A stretch of 64,000 nt of DNA from positions 2,655,279 through 2,719,278 of the forward strand of contig NZ_CP040098.1 in the NCBI RefSeq assembly GCF_005377625.1. Direction: 5' to 3'. Under the pieces are notes generated by a model. It worked only from the letters and a program-made list of their open reading frames with translations. It ran no database searches and was not told the DNA's origin. Position numbers and translations under genes: made by a program. This document shows, in pieces, positions 56,037-64,000 of the stretch. The stretch is from Desulfoglaeba alkanexedens ALDC. Its GTDB lineage: Bacteria; Desulfobacterota; Syntrophobacteria; Syntrophobacterales; DSM-9756. Numbering within the stretch: the stretch's first letter is position 1; each line of letters starts with the position of its first letter.

Positions 56037-56246
56037 GGTCGCTAAACCGAGGTGCCTTATCTTGTCGTGCTGGTGGAGATCCAGGAAGGCCCATGGATCA
56101 TGGGAAACCTATACGACATGGACCCGGTGCGGGCCGACATGGAACTGATCGGCAAACCGGTGGAACTCGGCTGCCGAGTCTTTCCCGGCGACAAGTACTC
56201 CGACGGTCCCATAGCCCGGCCGGCATTCCGGCTTGCGCGCCAATAA
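56036..56246 (+). pseudogene. truncated duplicate of the Zn-ribbon OB-fold gene
   Basis: Nearly identical in sequence to 59095-59306, the last about 70 residues of the intact OB-fold gene, including the stop codon region (PWIMGNLYDMDP, GKPVELGCRVFPGDKYSDGP). The N-terminal zinc ribbon is missing; the fragment is fused to the IS3 relic. Confidence 0.85.
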
Positions 56247-56499
56247 AGTCCCCTCTAGAACGCAACGGATCCCGCAGCGCGGGTAATCTTTACGGAGGGA
56301 AAAGTTCTTCGGCGGCTTCGAAATGAACCCGGCCCAAGAGGACCATGGCGGTAAAGGCAAATGGCCTTGACACCGTCTTCCAGATGGTCTAAGGCGTTAC
56401 GAAAAAGTTGTGTGTTGGGGGTGTCCTCTTGGCAGAGCTGAGAGCTTACCTTCGAACTTGAGCTGGGTAATATTAGCAAAAAGGAAACACCGCACTTCA

Positions 56500-56700
56500 A
56501 GTGGTACGGTGCTGCGGGATCGAAAAGGCGCTGGGCACACACCAAAACGGATTCTGGCTGCTGGTGACGAATCACCAGGAAAAGGAGGGTGAAGTTTTCC
56601 AGGTGGCGGCGCCGGAGGCCATCGTCCCATATCGGGAAAAGGTGGTGATTGAGGGGGCACTTCGCGACATCGAACATTTTGGGAGTGCATCAAGATTGAC
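56500..56700 (+). pseudogene. IS1634-type transposase fragment
   Basis: A short stretch of DDE transposase C-terminal region: NGFWLLVTNHQEKEGE, VAAPEAIVPYREKVVIEGALRDIEHF, then degraded sequence. The 56247-56499 and 56701-56838 flanks show nothing I can name apart from the leader of the next operon. Confidence 0.6.
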
Positions 56701-56838
56701 AAGAAGGTCATCCGAGAGCGATGCAAAAAGATTTACATGGGAAGCAAGCAGAGGCATAAACGGAGAAGGAAGGGGATGCCGTATATGTGAAATCTCTTCC
56801 AAAGACCCATCCGATCCAAACCGGTAGGAGGAAGCGTC

Positions 56839-57606
56839 ATGAAAATCAAGGACCATGTATCCATCGTCACCGGCGGCGCCTCCGGGCTCGGGGAAGCCAC
56901 TGTCCGCGCCATCGTCGAAGCGGGGGGCAAGGCCGCTATCTTCGATTTGGCCGACCAACGGGGAGCCGAATTGGCCAAGGAACTCGGCGATGCCGCCATC
57001 TATTGCCATGTGGACGTGGCCGACGAGAAATCGGCCGAAGACGGTGTGGCGAAAACCGTTGAAGCCTTCGGGGCCGTCCACTCGGTGGTCAACTGCGCGG
57101 GCATCGGTATTGCGGCGAAGGTGGTGGGTAAAAAAGGCCCCATGCCGCTTGACCAGTTCAGCAAAGTCATCTCGGTCAACCTGGTGGGGACCTTTAACGT
57201 CACGAGGCTGGCCGCGGTGCGGATGATCGAAAATGCACCCAACGAGGAAGGCGAGCGGGGCGTGGTGATTAACACCGCCTCTGTGGCCGCCTTTGAGGGG
57301 CAGATAGGCCAGGCGGCCTACTCGGCATCCAAGGCGGGCATCGTGGGCATGACGCTGCCCATTGCAAGAGAGTTTGCCGATCACGGCATCCGCGTCGTCA
57401 CCATCGCGCCCGGGCTCTTTGAAACCCCGATGTTTGCGTCCCTTCCCGAGAAGGCCCGGGAGTCGCTGAAAGCTCAGCTGCCGTTTCCGTCCCGCTTCGG
57501 CCGGCCGGCCGAGTTCGCCATGATGGTCAAGTGCATCCTTTCCATCCCGGTGTTAAACGGCGAGACCATCCGGCTGGATTCGGCCATGCGGATGCAGGCA
57601 AGGTAA
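56839..57606 (+). CDS. SDR-family 3-hydroxyacyl-CoA dehydrogenase-like protein
   Basis: 255 residues, short-chain dehydrogenase/reductase. NAD(P) loop TGGASGLGEA (12-21); NAG-type segment VVNCAGIG; catalytic serine in NTASVAAF and YxxxK in AAYSASKAG. Length and the C-terminal FETPMF, RFGRPAEFA region resemble type II 3-hydroxyacyl-CoA dehydrogenases. AGGAGG precedes the ATG. First gene of a three-gene operon with a thiolase and an OB-fold protein. Confidence 0.9.
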   Translation: MKIKDHVSIVTGGASGLGEATVRAIVEAGGKAAIFDLADQRGAELAKELGDAAIYCHVDVADEKSAEDGVAKTVEAFGAVHSVVNCAGIGIAAKVVGKKGPMPLDQFSKVISVNLVGTFNVTRLAAVRMIENAPNEEGERGVVINTASVAAFEGQIGQAAYSASKAGIVGMTLPIAREFADHGIRVVTIAPGLFETPMFASLPEKARESLKAQLPFPSRFGRPAEFAMMVKCILSIPVLNGETIRLDSAMRMQAR

Positions 57607-57638
57607 CAGCCGTAACTTATCCAACGGGGGAATCGATC

Positions 57639-58820
57639 ATGAGGAAAGTCGCTATTGTAGGGACCGGGCATACGGATTTCGTTTCCGGGTCCCCGAAAAC
57701 CGAAATCGAGATGTTCTGCGAGGCGGCCGCCGAGGCCATGGGCGAATGCGGCATCGGCCCGGAGCGTATCCAGGCCTTATACTGCGGCAACGTTTTCGGA
57801 GACTTTGCCGAGGGGCAGGGAATGATCCAGTCCTATATCGCAAACGAACTAGGCCTCCACCACGTGCCGGCCACCCGGTTCGAAGGTGCATGTGCATCCG
57901 CCACCCTGGCTATTCGGGACGCCTTCGTGTGGGTGGCGTCCGGGTTTTACGACATCGTGCTGGTAGGCGGCACGGAAAAGGCCACGGCCATGGGCACACC
58001 TCTTGCCACGAGGACCTTTGCCATGGGGACGGACGCCAAGTACGAATCTGCCGCCGGCCTCACCTTTCCTGGCTTTTTCGCCCTGCTGGCCCACCTCTAT
58101 GCCGACAGGTATAAGGTTCCCATGGAGCGCCTCAGGGAGCAGATGTCGCTGGTTTCCGTTCAGTCCCATTTCTACGGAACCAAAAACCCGCACGCACAGT
58201 TCAAACATAAGCAAGTCACGGTTGAGCAGGTCTCCAGCGGATTCCTGGTCGCCTCCCCGCTCCGCCTCCTCGACTGCTGCCCGTTTTCCGACGGGGCGGC
58301 CGCGCTGGTGCTCGCTTCCGAGGAAGCGGCCAAGAAACTCACGGACAAGCCGGTTTACATCACAGGCGTGGGCCAGGCCTCCTCTCCCCGCCTAAGCGCC
58401 CAGGCGCCCTACGTGCCTCGTATCCGCGCAAGAGAAATATCGGTCAAGCAGGCATACGACATGGCCGGTATCGGCCCCTCGGACGTCGATATCTGCGAGC
58501 TGCACGACTGCTTCAGCATCGCCTCGATCATCGCCGCTGAAAACCTTGGTTTTGCGGAAAACGGAAAAGGCGGGGAACTCTGGGAAAAGGGCGAGACCAA
58601 GATCGGCGGCAAAATACCCATCAACATCTCCGGTGGGCTCAAGGCCAAGGGGCATCCCATCGGCGCCACCGGCGCATCCCAGACATGCGAGATCGTCCGG
58701 CAACTGCGGGGGGACCTGGCCGATAGCGGTAGGCAGGTGGAAGGCGCCAGGATCGGCTTGGTCGATACCCTGGGCGGCGACGGCATCATCGCCAACCTGG
58801 TCCTGCAAGCCGGCTGGTAA
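57639..58820 (+). CDS. SCP2-type thiolase/acetyl-CoA acetyltransferase
   Basis: 393 residues from MRKVAIVGTGHTDFV. Thiolase superfamily of the SCP-x kind: nucleophile cysteine in FEGACASATLAI, HDCFS segment, and GHPIGATGASQ histidine. The C-terminus ends in DTLGGDGIIANLVL, without the second active-site cysteine of classical thiolases. Such enzymes form heteromers with OB-fold partners (as BbsAB) and cleave or condense unusual acyl-CoAs. Confidence 0.9.
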   Translation: MRKVAIVGTGHTDFVSGSPKTEIEMFCEAAAEAMGECGIGPERIQALYCGNVFGDFAEGQGMIQSYIANELGLHHVPATRFEGACASATLAIRDAFVWVASGFYDIVLVGGTEKATAMGTPLATRTFAMGTDAKYESAAGLTFPGFFALLAHLYADRYKVPMERLREQMSLVSVQSHFYGTKNPHAQFKHKQVTVEQVSSGFLVASPLRLLDCCPFSDGAAALVLASEEAAKKLTDKPVYITGVGQASSPRLSAQAPYVPRIRAREISVKQAYDMAGIGPSDVDICELHDCFSIASIIAAENLGFAENGKGGELWEKGETKIGGKIPINISGGLKAKGHPIGATGASQTCEIVRQLRGDLADSGRQVEGARIGLVDTLGGDGIIANLVLQAGW

Positions 58821-58892
58821 TAGACAGTCGCCGCACTCGGTGCTATAACCCGAAGCATGCAGCAATGATCGACAAATCCGAGGAGAAAGGCC

Positions 58893-59306
58893 ATGGAATA
58901 CAAACTTCCCTTCCGTGAATATCACAAGGGGTTGGTCCAAAACCGGCTCCTGGGGCTCAAGTGCAACCAGTGCGGCACCGTCACCTGCCCGCCGCAGATG
59001 AGCTGCAGAAACTGTGCCTCATACGACCTGGAAGTCACCCAGCTATCCGGCAGGGGCAAAATCACCAGTTTTACCACCATCTACGTTGCCCCCGAGGGTC
59101 GCGAGACAGAGGCGCCCTATCTTGTCGTGCTGGTGGAGCTCGAGGAAGGCCCATGGATCATGGGAAACCTATACGACATGGACCCGGTACTGGCTGACAT
59201 GGAACTGATCGGTAAACCGGTGGAGCTCGGCTGCCGAGTCTTCCCCGGCGACAAGTACTCCGACGGTCCCATAGCCAGGCCGGCATTCCGGTTTGTCCGC
59301 CGATAA
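58893..59306 (+). CDS. Zn-ribbon OB-fold acyl-CoA-associated protein (DUF35)
   Basis: 137 residues. N-terminal rubredoxin-like zinc ribbon CNQCG and CRNCAS (C22/C25, C39/C42 by count), then an OB-fold with FTTIYVAPEGRE and GPWIMGNLYDMDP. Known partner subunit of SCP2-type thiolases, thought to bind acyl-CoA. Immediately downstream of the thiolase. Confidence 0.9.
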   Translation: MEYKLPFREYHKGLVQNRLLGLKCNQCGTVTCPPQMSCRNCASYDLEVTQLSGRGKITSFTTIYVAPEGRETEAPYLVVLVELEEGPWIMGNLYDMDPVLADMELIGKPVELGCRVFPGDKYSDGPIARPAFRFVRR

Positions 59307-59405
59307 GGGACGTAGCAAAGATAAAGTGAACATTTGTTAGTTGCACAAAAGCTTTGCTGTTGATAAATTATAAGATAAACGAACTGGAAATGGTTGAAAA
59401 AAGTT

Positions 59406-61042
59406 CAGCAATTTCCGGAGCCCGTGTAAAGCCTTGAAAACCGGGCCTCGGAGGGTTTGGTTTTCGCGAACTCGGGGGTCATTTCGGGTTCCGAAGGGGG
59501 TTTCGGAGGTGAACTTTTTCAACCATTTTGTTTTTTTTATGCTGGACACCGGTCCGCGTCTCTGCTGGGCTACCTTGCCATGAAGCCCGGCAAAGACGCG
59601 TCTTCCTCCAAGATCCGACCTCTCAAGCATCTGAATGCGGACGCCCTGGTGAGGGCGGCGCGCCGTGAGTTCGAAAAGATCCCGGATCCCCGCAAAGGCA
59701 GGCCGGGGATCTTGTTTGCGGATACGGCTATGAGCGCCTTTTCGCCATGTTTTCTTTGAAGGATGCCTCTCTTCCGGCCTTTGAGAAACGCTGGTCGGCT
59801 CGGGATCACAACCTGCACGCGCTCTACCACATCAAAAAGGTCTGTTCCGACAGCACCATGCGCGAAATTCTCGACGAGGTTTCGCCCCATGCGTTCGGAT
59901 CCGCCTTCCGGGAGATCTTCTCGCGGCTTCAGCGCGGCAAGGCCCTGGCTCAGATGACCGTGCTGGACGGCCGCTACATCCTGGCCCTGGACGGCACGGG
60001 CTGTTTTTCGTCGGAAAAGGTCTTTTCCGACGCCTGCCTTCGAAAAACCTCCCGCATCGGCAAGACCACCTATTCCCTTCAAATGATGGGAGGCGCCTTC
60101 GTCCACCCGGACCACAAGGCCGTGATCTCCTGTCTCCCCGAAGTGATCCGAAGAGAAGACGGCGACACCAAAAACGACTGCGAACGCAACGCCGCCGGCC
60201 GTTGTATCGAGGGGTTAAACCCACCGATCACGTCTTCCTCTTCGAAAAAGCCGACGAGGCCATCGCCGAGGGCCGGGCTGTGGAGTTCTGGCACGCAGCG
60301 GAAGACAACCCCGAAACGCTCCATTACTTCCGCTTCCTGAACGACCTTCCCCTCACCAAGTCCCATTCCGACCTTCGAATGAACCTCCTCGAATAGCGGC
60401 AGGTGACCCCCAAGGGGTTTCTGCGGTTTTCCTGGGTCACCGATATCCTCATCCGCCGGGAAAACGCCGTCACCTTGATGCGGATCGGCCGGGCACGCCG
60501 GCGCATCGAAAACGAAACCTTCAACACCTTGAAAAACCAGGGCTACCACCTCGAACACAACTACGGCCTGGGCCGAAAACACCTTAGCGCCGTCTTCGTC
60601 ACCCTCATGATGTTGGCCTTCTGCGTGGACCAGAGCCTCCAACTGTGTTGCCCGCTGTTTCAGGCCGTATGGCGAAAGCTCCAAACCAAACGGGACCTCT
60701 GGGAGAGGATCCTGGCCATGTTCTGGGACTTCCGCCTGGAGTCCATCCGGATGCTCTACGAGGCCCTTCTTTACGGATACAAAAGGCTGACCCCGATCAT
60801 CGCCTATAACACCTCGTAGGGCGGAGAAAGGAATTACCCCATGCAGAACCTGAGCCTTTCACCCGAAAAACCGACGCGGAGGTGCGCCTTCAAACCGGGC
60901 ATCTGAGCCCCTCACGCTCCAGGTGGCATCCCTCAACGGGACGTTCGGACCCTCGATCACCCCAAACTGCCCGCTGAACACTCGAAGACTCTCCTTTCAT
61001 GCCCGCTTTTCACCCAAGGACCATCCGCTCCGGGAAATGCTG
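59406..61042 (+). mobile_element. insertion sequence, copy 2 (full length, decayed)
   Basis: 1637 bases between inverted repeats CAGCAATTTCCGGAGC (left) and, read inward from the right, CAGCATTTCCCGGAGC. It begins 99 bases after the OB-fold gene stop. Inverted relative to copy 1 at 45087-45972. The 3' non-coding region (about 60820-61042) is shared with copy 1. Confidence 0.8.
59577..60819 (+). pseudogene. DDE transposase gene of IS copy 2
   Basis: Read in three pieces: KPGKDASSSKIRPLKHLNAD to SAFSPCF, frameshift near 59750, then FSLKDASLPAFEKRWSARDHNL through GRCIEG, frameshift near 60210, then TDHVFLFEKADEA to MNLLE, an in-frame TAG at 60394-60396, and TPKGFLRFSWVTDIL to the end at IAYNTS. 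The DDE-like regions include LDGRYILALDGTGC and LGRKHLSAVFVTLMMLAF. Defective in at least three places. Confidence 0.8.
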
Positions 61043-61155
61043 CTGCCATGTAAATCACATGGACCCATCACAAAAACGTCAAAATATTTTGCTCAAAGAT
61101 AGTTGATCTTAGAACAGATTGCGCAACGTAGGGACGGAAAGCTACAGAGGCCCTA

Positions 61156-61261
61156 TTAGGAGCCTGTCCTAAAATTCAAAATCAACTCTTTCAGACAATG
61201 GAATCTCGCATAGTTAGCGTACCCAGAACCGCGAAAATCGCCACTCTCGGACAAGCTCTTA
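61156..61261. repeat. short MITE-like repeat, copy E
   Basis: 106 bases with ends TTAGGAGCCTGTCCTA and (reverse of right end) TAAGAGCTTGTCCGAGA. Core AGTTAGCGTACCCAGAAC matches copy D (26350-26454). Confidence 0.65.
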
Positions 61262-61599
61262 GATAGTCGTTTGATGCTCAGCATGTGTTTAACCGGCTTC
61301 TCTTTGATTCTTTCACGAGAAAAAGTATCTGGAAAGCCGGAGAAATGCACTATCTAATAGGGTTGTCGGAAAGGAGGTGATAACGTATAAATTCTTATTG
61401 GAAGAGGAAGTGGCGTGTATAATAAAGAACGGCATGAGGGATAGAGGAGAGATAAGCAATAGAGTTTGAGGCGTTGGGGATGGATAAAGAGCATATCCAC
61501 ATACCTTGCAGTGCTAATGCGAAAGTAGCAGCTGGTGAGACAGTTGGGATATTCAAGAACATAACAGCTAAAAACGAGAAGAATTTGAGGATGTTTATC
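61262..61599. other. intergenic stretch, AT-richer
   Basis: Upstream of the propeller-like gene. No gene recognised; possible transcription signals are not distinct. Confidence 0.35.
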
Positions 61600-62682
61600 A
61601 TGAAAAAAGGACTTTATTTTATACTTGCGATTTTGGCGGGACTGCTTTGCAGTTCATCTGTTTCACATGCTGAATCACACCACGATGACGAGGCGCCCAG
61701 CGCGCACCACGGAAACAATAACATTTCATGGCATTGGGATAAAAAATGTACTGGTTCAGTTCCTGCCGGGGCAACGGTGGTTTCCATAGTAGAAGTTCAG
61801 CGTTTTTCAGTGCCCACGGCCAATCAGGGCATAGCAGTGGACAGAGACCATTTTTATGCTATCGATAATCGCGTTATTACCAAACACCGTAGGGACAATG
61901 GTGTTGAGGTTGCGCGTTGGGAGTGGACGGGAAATTCAGGCCGGATTCTCGTGATTCACATGGATGGCGGTGTTGTCATAGGAGACAAGCTGTATGTAGC
62001 TCACTCAAATTGGGATGAGTGGCCCATGACCAGTTCCGTCGAGATATTCGACACTGAAACCATGGAACATATTGGAACTCATAGTTTCGGTGAACGCTGG
62101 GGCTCATTAACCTGGATTGACTGGTATGATGGATACTGGTGGGCAGTGTTTGCAAACTATAACCGTTTTAAAGATCGTCCGGACCCAGCAAATCCGGACG
62201 GCTACGATGTCCTTCCCGGGAACGAGGATCAACGCATATCGGTTAAAGATGTCTATGGATACAAAAGACGAACCGCTTTAGTAAAAATGAACAGGGATTT
62301 CGTCCGGTTGGAAGGCTGGGTTCTTCCCGACGAAATTCTTATTCCGGAGCGCACCGGAAGCATGAGTATTTCGGGAGGATCGTGGGGACCAGACGGGTAT
62401 CTGTAGCTAACCGGTCATGATTCGCCTGAACTCTACAAATCCAAACTGCCAACATTCGGTGCTACCCCTGAATTGGTTGACGTCATTAATTTGCGGCATA
62501 ATGATTCTCCTGTCACCATCGAAGATGTCATGATTCGCGGACAAGGAATCGCCTGGGACCGGACCGGAGATTGTCATACCATATATGGGATTATTCGCGC
62601 CGAGGAATCGGAAGAAGATCAGGGAATAACCAATCAGGCAGTTGAAATGCGCGCTACCTTCGAAAGGATGAAGGACATGTAA
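61600..62682 (+). pseudogene. secreted propeller-like protein interrupted by TAG
   Basis: From MKKGLYFILAILAG, with GAGG nine bases before the ATG, signal peptide cleaved near SHA-ES. The body has repeated aromatic strand units (QGIAVDRDHFYAIDNR, VIGDKLYVAHSNWDEW, SVEIFDTETMEHIG, YWWAVFANYNRF), suggesting a beta-propeller. At 62404 an in-frame TAG follows SWGPDGYL; the same frame then continues with a related segment (LTGHDSPELY, GQGIAWDRTGDC) to a normal stop at 62680-62682. Either a pseudogene, or read-through. No named family. Confidence 0.6.
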
Positions 62683-62758
62683 AAAGCAGCGAGTGATTAT
62701 TAGTTAGAAAATTAGTGTGGGGATAAAATAGTCGAAAAGTAATGTAAGGAGACGATAA

Positions 62759-64000
62759 ATGAATATATTTAAAAAATGTCTGTGTTTTTTTCCGGCTGTT
62801 GCGCTGACTGTTTTATTTTCTGTCAATACGGAATCAGCGGATTATTTTTCGTGGGTCCCGGCAACGTGCGACGACAGTCAGCATCAGCCCGCAGGCGCTC
62901 CATGCCCACACTCCTTCCACTCGAAACTGCAGATCCTTCACAGTTCGGACAACGAATCCTCGTTCCAGGATCCGAACACCCTCGAGAAAAAGATTCTAAA
63001 CTATGCAACCCTCGAGGATGGCCTCAGAAAGCTCGCAAGGCGTGAGTGCATACCCTCGATACACATAACGGCCGGGGACCACACCATACCCGGACCGTTC
63101 TACCAGTGCGCATCCGAGGTCTCCTGGCTCGGCGCCCCCGGTCTTGGCGACATAGCGCTCTACAACGCCATGGGACTTGATGCCAACGGCATGGGCAACC
63201 ACGAATTCGACGGCGGTATAAACGATTTTGCGAGGATGCTTGATAGGGCCCATTACCCCTTCATCGCCGTGAACCTGGATTTCAGCGCAGTGGAACTGGA
63301 GGACGGCACTCCCCAGATCCGGATCGGGCGTGACGGCATGGCCTGCTCCCTCAGCCGCGGAAAGGTCGTAAAAAGCTGCTGGCTGAATGTGGGGGGCGAA
63401 AAGGTGGGGCTGATCGGACGGGCTCCCGCCGATTTCTTCAACGTCATAAAGGATCCGACCAATACCCTGCCGGGCCTTGACTTCGTGGGAGGCAGGGACC
63501 CGGTTACCAACCAGCCCCTCGTGTCGGCGGTCGGCCAGGTCCTCGAACAGGTTGATCTGCTGGAAGGAAAGGGGGTCAAGCGCATCATCCTTATTGATCA
63601 TGCGCAGGACTTCACCGGGGATCCGCTGTCCGCTAGCACCCTTCGTGGGATCGACGTGATCGTAGCGGCCGGGAGCACCGGCTTCATGGCGAAGGCAGAA
63701 GCGGACGGCCCGTTCAATCTTCTCAGGGAGGGAGACGTCCCCGGGGCGGACTACCCGACGGTCCGCACCGACAGCGTTGGCAACCAGGTTCTCGTCGTGA
63801 ACAGTGATCAGCAGTACCGCTACATCGGTAACCTCATCGTCGAGTTCGATAGGGAGGGACGCATCGTTTCCGTGGATGACCGCAGCGGACCGGTTGCCAC
63901 AACCGCCGAGGCCGTGGATGCCCTCGGTGATCTTCTCGGCCGCCCCATAAGGACACCCGCCAGAGTCGAAAAAATCTTTTCCGCGCTCGAGGAAACCCCG
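62759..64000 (+). CDS. secreted metallophosphatase/5'-nucleotidase-like protein, 5' part
   Basis: Starts MNIFKKCLCFFPAVAL with AAGGAGA upstream; the frame stays open to the window edge (about 414 codons), so it is partial. Signal peptide to about residue 27. The calcineurin-like fold appears in LQILHSSDNESSF, HITAGDHTIPGP and GMGNHEFDGGIND. Versus UshA-type enzymes, DxH is replaced by DNE and the GHxH region by AAGSTGFMA, so some metal ligands are missing or moved. DNA in the first about 100 bases is AT-rich and the remainder GC-rich. Confidence 0.75.
   Translation, partial: MNIFKKCLCFFPAVALTVLFSVNTESADYFSWVPATCDDSQHQPAGAPCPHSFHSKLQILHSSDNESSFQDPNTLEKKILNYATLEDGLRKLARRECIPSIHITAGDHTIPGPFYQCASEVSWLGAPGLGDIALYNAMGLDANGMGNHEFDGGINDFARMLDRAHYPFIAVNLDFSAVELEDGTPQIRIGRDGMACSLSRGKVVKSCWLNVGGEKVGLIGRAPADFFNVIKDPTNTLPGLDFVGGRDPVTNQPLVSAVGQVLEQVDLLEGKGVKRIILIDHAQDFTGDPLSASTLRGIDVIVAAGSTGFMAKAEADGPFNLLREGDVPGADYPTVRTDSVGNQVLVVNSDQQYRYIGNLIVEFDREGRIVSVDDRSGPVATTAEAVDALGDLLGRPIRTPARVEKIFSALEETP

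Noticed and set aside
61600-62682. Pyrrolysine or selenocysteine insertion at the TAG
   Set aside because: TAG is not a selenocysteine codon; no pyl genes are in this window, and a one-base change from tyrosine explains it more simply, so it is listed only as a possibility.

Overview
The window reads as a high-GC chromosome of an anaerobic Desulfobacterota-type bacterium, probably near Syntrophobacterales. This is inferred from the protein flavour, the two-subunit glycyl-tRNA synthetase, the fatty-acid/acyl-CoA genes, a relic of a multihaem cytochrome and a strict-anaerobe style nitrogenase operon with nifI1/nifI2 between nifH and nifD. No rRNA gene or CRISPR array was seen.

Region 1 (1-23.3 kb) is core genome: the 3' part of tamB; a SAP-domain protein; engB with an aminotransferase and a TPR lipoprotein; hisG/hisI; rlmN; a histone-deacetylase-like amidohydrolase beside a hydantoinase/oxoprolinase; a rhomboid protease; a YggU protein; acyl-CoA dehydrogenase; nitroreductase; an RluA-type pseudouridine synthase; an RsmG-SpoU fusion; an OmpA lipoprotein; a DnaJ-like protein; glyS and glyQ. 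Region 2 (23.4-26.5 kb) is a scrapyard of transposase and HEPN/nucleotidyltransferase remnants, followed by four tRNA genes (Ala, Leu, Leu, Arg) and MITE-like repeats. Region 3 (26.5-44.3 kb) is core again: a methyltransferase, queH, a long leftward run ftsH-folP-glmM-coaX-ldcA-serine hydrolase-mpl (folate, cell-wall precursor synthesis and recycling), rdgC, a HELIH-motif protein, pabA-pabB-pabC, and an RRM RNA-binding protein.

Region 4 (44.6-61.0 kb) is accessory. Two decayed copies of one insertion sequence lie in opposite orientation at 45.1-46.0 and 59.4-61.0 kb. Between them is a visibly AT-richer leftward block, nifH-nifI1-nifI2-nifB-nifD-nifK-nifE, followed without a break by a NitT/TauT-type ABC transporter (substrate-binding protein, permease, ATPase). 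The nitrogenase keeps its metal-cluster ligands (NifD C49, C75, C149, C275, H443; NifK C66, C91, C149, S190) and catalytic-site residues Q186 and H190. The alpha subunit has a VnfD/AnfD-like GGPRVWHW loop. No room exists for a delta subunit between D and K, and no nifN is present in the window. This compact Vnf/Anf-like system with a dedicated transporter is the main candidate for something poorly described. After it come IS fragments, a truncated duplicate of an acyl-CoA-linked OB-fold gene, and an intact SDR-thiolase-OB-fold operon likely to complete a beta-oxidation-type sequence.

Region 5 (61.1-64 kb) has a MITE-like repeat, a secreted propeller-like gene interrupted by an in-frame TAG, and the start of a secreted metallophosphatase/5'-nucleotidase-like gene running off the window.
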